Made by a program: the position numbers and the translations under genes. 64,000 nt of DNA from Rhodococcus wratislaviensis (lineage in GTDB: Bacteria > Actinomycetota > Actinomycetes > Mycobacteriales > Mycobacteriaceae): NCBI RefSeq assembly GCF_900455735.1, contig NZ_UAUI01000007.1:1-64000 (forward strand). Reading direction: 5' to 3'. Under the pieces are notes generated by a model. The model saw nothing but the letters and a program-made list of their open reading frames with translations, was not told the origin of the DNA and did not search any database. Positions 61,922 to 64,000 of the stretch are shown piece by piece; position 1 is the first letter of the stretch, and every line of letters starts with the position of its first letter.

Positions 61922-63415
61922 GTGAGCGTCGACTGCCCGCGGTGCACCCCGCCGAAGCTGCTGCGCGAGATGGTGCACCGCCTCGGCCGCTCGGCGACTC
62001 TGTCCGGGTCCGGCGAGGCAGCGGTGACGGGGATCAGCCAGGACTCTCGTCTCGTCCGGGCCGGCGACGTGTACGCGGCGTTGCCGGGCCGGCACCGACA
62101 CGGGATCGAGTTCGCGGTCGAGGCCGCGTCGCGTGGTGCTGTCGCGATGCTCAGCGACCGCGAGTCGGACGTCCTGCCGACGATCGTCGTCGACGATCCG
62201 CGGCTTCTCCTCGGTCCGTTGGCGGCGTGGGTCTACGGCAATCCGTCCGAGTCGCTCGACGTCTACGGCGTGACCGGGACGAACGGGAAGACCAGCACCG
62301 CGTATCTGCTGGACGCGGGACTGCGTGCCGCAGGTGTCGCCACCGGCATGATGACGGGGATCACCGTCCGGGGACCGAACGGGTCACGCACCGCGACCCG
62401 GACGACTCCCGAGGCGTGCGAACTCCAGCAGACACTCGCCGCGTTCGCCGAGCACCGGACCGGCGCCGTCGCGATGGAGGTGTCGAGTCACGGCCTCGCT
62501 CTGCACCGCATCGACGGAACGTCCTTCCGGGTGGGGGTGTTCACCAACCTCGCCCGCGACCATCTGGACTTTCACCCCGACATGGACGCGTATTTCGCGG
62601 CGAAGGCCAGATTGTTCGAACCGGGGCACTGCGCCGCGGCAGCCATCGGCATCGACGACGAGTTCGGACGCCGCCTCGCCGCCACGGTCACCGTGCCCCG
62701 TGTGACGTTCTCGTCGAGGTGCACGACGGCCGACGTCCACGCGTCCGCCGTGCACGCGGACGAGGGCGGCACGTCGTTCACGCTCCACGGTGCCGGGGCG
62801 CGGACACCGGTGCGGCTCCGGCTACTCGGAGTGCATCAGGTGGACAACGCGCTCGCGGCGCTCGCCGCCCTCGCGGCTCGCGGCGTGGACCTCGACGCGG
62901 CGGTCGCCGGGATCGAGAACCTCGACACCGTGCCCGGACGCCTGGAGGCGGTGCACGCGGGCCAGCCGTTCCTCGCATTCGTCGACTACATGCACAACAC
63001 GGCCGGACAGCGACGCCTGTTTCCGTACCTCCGCTCGCTGACACGAGGCCGGGTCATCGCCGTCGTCGGGGCGACCGGTGAGCGCGACCCCGGTAAGCGG
63101 GTCCCGCTCGGCGCGACCGCAGCCCGTTTCGCCGACACGGTCATCGTCACCGACGAGAGTCCGTACTCCGACGACGCGCACAGCCTGCGCGAGGACGTGG
63201 CGCGGGGAGCACGCAGTGGTGGCGACGCCGAAGTGCTCGTCCTTCCCGACCGCGCCGAGGCGATCGTCGCCGCCGTCACCCTCGCCGCACCGGGCGACGT
63301 CGTGGTGGTCGCGGGCCGTGGGCACGACCGGGTTCAGGCGTACGGACCGCGCCGGCGTGTGTTCGACGACCGGCTCGCGCTCCACGAGGCACTCCGCCGG
63401 CTCGTCGCAGGTTAG
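61922..63415 (+). CDS. MurE-like Mur ligase paralog with non-canonical substrate motif
   Basis: A protein of about 497 aa with the three Mur-ligase domains. The N-terminal UDP-binding-like domain has GISQDSRLVRAGDVYAALPG; the central ATP domain has [37 protein letters not shown] and RDHLDFHPDMDAYFAAKARL, where the second Lys is the usual carbamylated one; the C-terminal domain has VPGRLEAVHAGQPFLAFVDY. Where MurE enzymes have DNPR(S/T)EE for diaminopimelate, this protein reads DESPYSDD, losing the Arg. It lies outside any cell-division cluster, after a sulfatase and convergent with the APS kinase. The start is uncertain (GTG 61922, or ATG 61871 upstream). The substrate is unknown. Confidence 0.8.
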   Translation: MSVDCPRCTPPKLLREMVHRLGRSATLSGSGEAAVTGISQDSRLVRAGDVYAALPGRHRHGIEFAVEAASRGAVAMLSDRESDVLPTIVVDDPRLLLGPLAAWVYGNPSESLDVYGVTGTNGKTSTAYLLDAGLRAAGVATGMMTGITVRGPNGSRTATRTTPEACELQQTLAAFAEHRTGAVAMEVSSHGLALHRIDGTSFRVGVFTNLARDHLDFHPDMDAYFAAKARLFEPGHCAAAAIGIDDEFGRRLAATVTVPRVTFSSRCTTADVHASAVHADEGGTSFTLHGAGARTPVRLRLLGVHQVDNALAALAALAARGVDLDAAVAGIENLDTVPGRLEAVHAGQPFLAFVDYMHNTAGQRRLFPYLRSLTRGRVIAVVGATGERDPGKRVPLGATAARFADTVIVTDESPYSDDAHSLREDVARGARSGGDAEVLVLPDRAEAIVAAVTLAAPGDVVVVAGRGHDRVQAYGPRRRVFDDRLALHEALRRLVAG

Positions 63416-64000
63416 GCCAGTAGCGTCTCGTGCCGGGCGAGTTCGGCGAGAATCCGCGCGACGAGGTCGTCGAGGTCGGCGCCGGTGGTGTCGAACGCGA
63501 GATCCGGGTTCTCGGGGGCCTCGTACGGCGCGTCGATCCCGGTGAGGCCGCGGAGTTCGCCTGCCCGCGCCTTGGCGTAGAGCCCCTTGGGGTCCCGCCG
63601 TTCGCACTCGTCGACCGGCGTGCTCACGTGGATCTCGAGAAACTGCAGTCCCGCGGCCTCGTTGAGCGCCCGCGCGATCGCGCGGTCCGAGCGCAGCGGC
63701 GACACCATCGACGCGATGGCGACCACCCCGGCGTCCGCGAACAACCGGGTGAGGTGCCCGACGCGGCGGATGTTCTCGGCTCGGTCGCCGGGGGAGAATC
63801 CGAGGTCGTCCGAGATGCCGTGCCGCACGTTGTCGCCGTCCAGCAGGTAGGCGGTCCGTCCGGCGTCGACGAGGGTCCGTTCGAGCGCGACCGCCACCGT
63901 GGACTTGCCGGACGCCGGCAGCCCGGTGAGCCAGATGGTGGCGCCGCGCTGCCCGGTCGCGGACCAGCGCCGATCCCGTTCCAGCGACGACGGGTGCCAC
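63412..64000 (-). CDS. cysC: Adenylylsulfate kinase (CysC domain), 5' end beyond the window
   Basis: The reverse frame runs off the window edge; 195 codons are visible. The order is WHPSSLERDRRWSATGQRGA, the P-loop TIWLTGLPASGKSTVAVALE, then AYLLDGDNVRHGISDDLGFS, the APS-binding ENIRRVGHLTRLFADAGVV, and CERRDPKGLYAKARAGELRG. It phosphorylates APS to PAPS. The residues before the P-loop resemble the linker of CysN-CysC fusions, so the gene may be a cysNC fusion with the ATP-sulfurylase GTPase part outside the window. The TAA overlaps the MurE-like gene's stop tail to tail. Confidence 0.9.
   Translation of the reverse strand, partial: WHPSSLERDRRWSATGQRGATIWLTGLPASGKSTVAVALERTLVDAGRTAYLLDGDNVRHGISDDLGFSPGDRAENIRRVGHLTRLFADAGVVAIASMVSPLRSDRAIARALNEAAGLQFLEIHVSTPVDECERRDPKGLYAKARAGELRGLTGIDAPYEAPENPDLAFDTTGADLDDLVARILAELARHETLLA

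Overview
The window is chromosomal DNA from a high-GC actinobacterium, most likely Rhodococcus (jostii/opacus type) or a close relative in the Mycobacteriales. The supports are the strong G/C bias at third codon positions, many GTG starts, repeated 4-base stop/start overlaps, TANNNT -10 boxes placed 5-8 bases before start codons (leaderless mRNAs), and gene order. From memory, the order valS-folC-DUF4233-ndk-rne-rplU-rpmA-obgE-proB ... proA-moxR-VWA-nadD-rsfS-gpgP-octT-degV-comEA-comEC-holA-rpsT-ATP-grasp/alpha-E/transglutaminase-lepA-trehalase-subI/cysTWA follows the M. tuberculosis Rv2448c-Rv2397c block. No IS element, phage gene, CRISPR array, tRNA or rRNA was found.

Layout. (1) 54-4603: a divergent catabolic module. 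A CdaR-type regulator faces a translationally coupled operon of sodium/solute symporter, 49-aa membrane peptide, RidA and a DadA-like FAD amino-acid dehydrogenase. (2) 4741-17324: a housekeeping block (valS, folC, DUF4233, ndk, RNase E with a long structured leader, L21/L27, obgE, proB) with a very strong terminator after rpmA. (3) 17328-27342: a reverse-strand insert between proB and proA with a Sir2 deacylase, the ectoine genes ectABC followed by a 2-hydroxyacid dehydrogenase, a RecQ helicase with a C-terminal phosphoribosyltransferase-like domain, ribokinase, a ProP-like osmolyte transporter and an OYE flavoprotein. (4) 27457-38154: proA, a MoxR/VWA pair, nadD-rsfS-gpgP-octT-degV, comEA-comEC and an F420-dependent oxidoreductase. 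(5) 38350-48012: GAF-ANTAR regulator, type B carboxylesterase, YbdK-type ligase, an unknown protein, holA, rpsT, and the ATP-grasp/alpha-E/transglutaminase operon, whose first protein ends in polyglutamine. (6) 48076-56390: aquaporin, a secreted SGNH hydrolase without a canonical start, a PemK-like protein, lepA, nitronate monooxygenase, a 5'-truncated iron-siderophore binding-protein gene, GH15 trehalase and two tiny membrane proteins. (7) 56427-64000: sulfur acquisition. A leaderless 29-codon leader peptide ending Cys-Cys-stop precedes the sulfate ABC transporter subI-cysT-cysW-cysA, followed by a sulfatase, a MurE-like ligase with a non-canonical substrate motif, and (convergent, cut by the window edge) the APS-kinase domain of cysC or a cysNC fusion.

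How it fits together. Proline synthesis (proB, proA), ectoine synthesis and a ProP-like transporter make the 16-28 kb part a compatible-solute region. The last 8 kb is a sulfate uptake/assimilation region whose likely control is cysteine-dependent attenuation through the Cys-Cys leader peptide. gpgP and octT link the nadD operon to polymethylated glucose lipopolysaccharide metabolism. The most notable signals are the Cys-Cys leader, the leaderless-promoter set, the RecQ-PRTase fusion, the MurE-like paralog, the polyQ tail beside a transglutaminase, and the truncated binding-protein gene.
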